NCBI GenBank assembly: GCA_027348305.1 | Contig: DAIEPS010000090.1 | Coordinates: 1-7,186, forward strand | DNA length: 7,186 bases | Reading direction: 5' to 3' | DNA from: Anaerolineaceae bacterium | GTDB lineage: Bacteria > Chloroflexota > Anaerolineae > Anaerolineales > Anaerolineaceae | In this document: positions 5,756-7,186 of the stretch, piece after piece | How positions within the stretch are numbered: position 1 is the stretch's first letter | Layout: the number at the start of each line of letters is the position of its first letter | The notes under the pieces: generated by a model | Database searches by the model: none | Told to the model about the DNA's origin: nothing | The model's input: only the letters and a program-made list of their open reading frames with translations | Translations under genes and position numbers: made by a program

Positions 5756-7186
5756 ATGGCTAACACACAAAACCCCAACCTGACCGAACGGGTCAGCCGG
5801 TTGAGACAGCAGTCCCTGGATGCGGTCGAATCCCTTTCCAGTGAACGAGCAGAACTGCTGACAGACTTTTACACTCAAAAGTTGGAGATCACGTCAGTGC
5901 CGGTGCAGCGCGCGTTGTCTTTTGCCTGGTTGCTCGAACACAAAAGCATTTCCATTGCCGATGGAGAACTTATTGTGGGTGAGAAAGGTGACAGGCCCAA
6001 GGCCGCGCCGTCCTTCCCCGAGTTGTGCTGCCACACCCTGCAAGACCTGGATATCTTAAATATGCGTCCCCTGACCTCATTCAAAGTATCCGCTGCAACG
6101 CGCAAGGCTTATGAAGAGAAGGTGATCCCCTTCTGGCAGGGCAGATCCATCCGCGACCTACTCTTTGCCGAAATGACACCTGAGTGGAAGGATGCCTACG
6201 ATGCAGGCATTTTCACCGAGTTCATGGAGCAGCGCGCGCCTGGCCACACGGTGCTGGATGACAAGATCTATCACCATGACATGCTCGATTTTCAAAAGAA
6301 GATTGATGCCAGCATCGCCAGACTTGATTTTCTCAATGACCCTGAGGCTTATGATAAACAGGAAGAACTCAAGGCCATGCGCATCGCCGCCGGCGCGCTG
6401 ATCCGCTTTGCCGGGCGCTACAGCCAATTGGCGCTTGAACTGGCTCAAAAAGAGTCGGACGCGGCCCGCAAGAAAGAGCTTGAAAAGATCGCCGGGGTGT
6501 GCGCGCATATCCCTGCGCACGCGCCGCGCGACTTGCATGAGGCGCTGCAATACTACTGGTTCGCACACCTCGGGGTAACCATTGAGCTCAACACCTGGGA
6601 CTCCTACTGCCCGGGGCGGCTCGATCAGCACCTGCTGCCCTTCTATGAACAAGGGCTTGCGGATGGCACATTGACAAGGGATGAAGCAAAGGAACTGTTG
6701 TGTTGTTTTTGGATCAAATTCAACAACCAGCCTGCGCCGCCCAAGGTGGGCGTGACTGCCGCTGAAAGCGGCACTTACACGGATTTTGCCCAGATCAACG
6801 TGGGCGGTCTGCGCCCGGATGGGTCTGACGGTGTCAACGAGGTTTCGTATTTACTGCTGGATGTGATCGACGAGATGCGCTTGCTGCAGCCTTCATCATC
6901 CATCCAGGTGAGCAAGAAGAATCCCGACCGTTTCATCAAACGGGCGGCAAAGATCATCCGCACCGGGTTCGGACAACCATCCATCTTCAACGCGGACCTG
7001 ATCGCCCAGGAGTTGATGCGCGCAGGTAAATCACTGGTGGATGCGCGCTGCGGCGGATCCTCAGGCTGCGTGGAAGTCGGCGCCTTCGGTAAGGAAGCGT
7101 ACATCCTCACTGGCTACTTTAATTTGGTGAAGGTGCTGGAACTCACATTGCACAACGGCCTTGATCCGCGCACCGGCAAGCAACTC
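5756..7186 (+). CDS. hypD: Glycyl radical enzyme, probable trans-4-hydroxy-L-proline dehydratase (3'-truncated)
   Basis: The frame is open from the ATG to the window end, giving the first 477 residues of an enzyme family of roughly 780-800. HypD removes water from trans-4-hydroxy-L-proline to give (S)-1-pyrroline-5-carboxylate, which ProC can reduce to proline; it acts anaerobically in the cytoplasm. Visible: the PFL-like N-terminal domain, and the thiyl loop G-G-S-S-G-C-V-E-V-G with radical cysteine C438 and general base E440, the G-C-V-E form of dehydratases and lyases, not the C-C pair of pyruvate formate-lyase. H164, D282, S338, F344 and Y454 also match the HypD active site as I recall it from C. 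difficile (H160, D278, S334, F340, C434, E436, Y450), all at a constant +4. Glycerol dehydratase has His-Ser where this protein has W281-D282, which argues against it. The C-terminal glycyl radical motif is outside the window. The activase gene lies upstream, separated by a repeat element; a proC gene is not in the window. Class is certain; substrate is likely but rests on recalled residue positions. Confidence 0.85.
   Translation, partial: MANTQNPNLTERVSRLRQQSLDAVESLSSERAELLTDFYTQKLEITSVPVQRALSFAWLLEHKSISIADGELIVGEKGDRPKAAPSFPELCCHTLQDLDILNMRPLTSFKVSAATRKAYEEKVIPFWQGRSIRDLLFAEMTPEWKDAYDAGIFTEFMEQRAPGHTVLDDKIYHHDMLDFQKKIDASIARLDFLNDPEAYDKQEELKAMRIAAGALIRFAGRYSQLALELAQKESDAARKKELEKIAGVCAHIPAHAPRDLHEALQYYWFAHLGVTIELNTWDSYCPGRLDQHLLPFYEQGLADGTLTRDEAKELLCCFWIKFNNQPAPPKVGVTAAESGTYTDFAQINVGGLRPDGSDGVNEVSYLLLDVIDEMRLLQPSSSIQVSKKNPDRFIKRAAKIIRTGFGQPSIFNADLIAQELMRAGKSLVDARCGGSSGCVEVGAFGKEAYILTGYFNLVKVLELTLHNGLDPRTGKQL

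Noticed and set aside
5547..5763. Two overlapping small forward frames of 63 codons each
   Set aside because: They run through the palindromic element and the hypD leader, carry no ribosome binding site and overlap each other; their translations merely reflect the repeat.
6158..6652. Open reverse frame of 164 codons
   Set aside because: It lies entirely opposite the glycyl radical enzyme gene, whose protein is conserved through the same stretch; its translation is Arg/Val-rich with no recognisable motif.
5756..7186. Pyruvate formate-lyase or glycerol dehydratase as identity of the glycyl radical enzyme
   Set aside because: Pyruvate formate-lyase has a Cys-Cys pair at the thiyl loop, while this protein has G-C-V-E. 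Glycerol dehydratase has His-Ser where W281-D282 stand here. The remaining active-site residues fit HypD.
1..7186. CRISPR array, tRNA, transposase, prophage or toxin-antitoxin genes
   Set aside because: No regularly spaced repeats, no cloverleaf-like sequence and no matching protein motifs were seen on either strand.

Overview
This looks like chromosomal DNA of an anaerobic, fermentative bacterium. The style of the genes (a polytopic sugar-transferase-like membrane protein, a cytoplasmic GH42 glycosidase, and an oxygen-sensitive glycyl radical enzyme with its activase) would fit Chloroflexota/Anaerolineae, but that placement is an impression from protein style and repeat type, not a computed result. 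Six genes are visible, two of them cut by the window edges, arranged as two forward, two reverse, two forward.

Left block (1-2880, + strand): the C-terminal part of a membrane protein with about six hydrophobic segments and a GPR-x-x-x-P loop typical of PMT/ArnT-like lipid-linked sugar transferases. It is followed after 4 bases by a complete GH42 beta-galactosidase-type enzyme (start at 784). The ribosome binding site of the second gene lies in the last codons of the first, so they are probably co-transcribed. A strong hairpin plus T-run closes the block and may also stop transcription arriving from the other side.

Middle block (2891-4499, - strand): an unrecognised 270-residue protein without cysteine or tryptophan, carrying an internal 14-residue repeat, and a FadR-subfamily GntR regulator with an FCD ligand domain.

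Right block (4599-7186, + strand): a glycyl radical enzyme activase (radical SAM plus two ferredoxin-like 4Fe-4S clusters), then, after a 254-base gap containing a palindromic REP/MITE-like element, the first 477 codons of a glycyl radical enzyme. Its visible active-site residues (H164, D282, S338, F344, C438, E440, Y454) match those I recall for Clostridioides difficile trans-4-hydroxy-L-proline dehydratase HypD with a constant offset of +4, so I call it HypD or a very close relative. The glycyl radical loop itself lies beyond the window.

The divergent region between the GntR gene and the activase (4500-4598) holds TTGTATA repeats one helical turn apart, directly abutting a near-consensus promoter for the activase. 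That promoter is placed so that transcription would begin at or next to the ATG, and no Shine-Dalgarno sequence precedes it: the activase mRNA is probably leaderless, in contrast to the strong AGGAGG sites of the GntR gene and of hypD. The likely logic is a hydroxyproline (or related metabolite) responsive repressor controlling a dehydratase that makes pyrroline-5-carboxylate. I saw no CRISPR array, tRNA, rRNA, transposase or att site.
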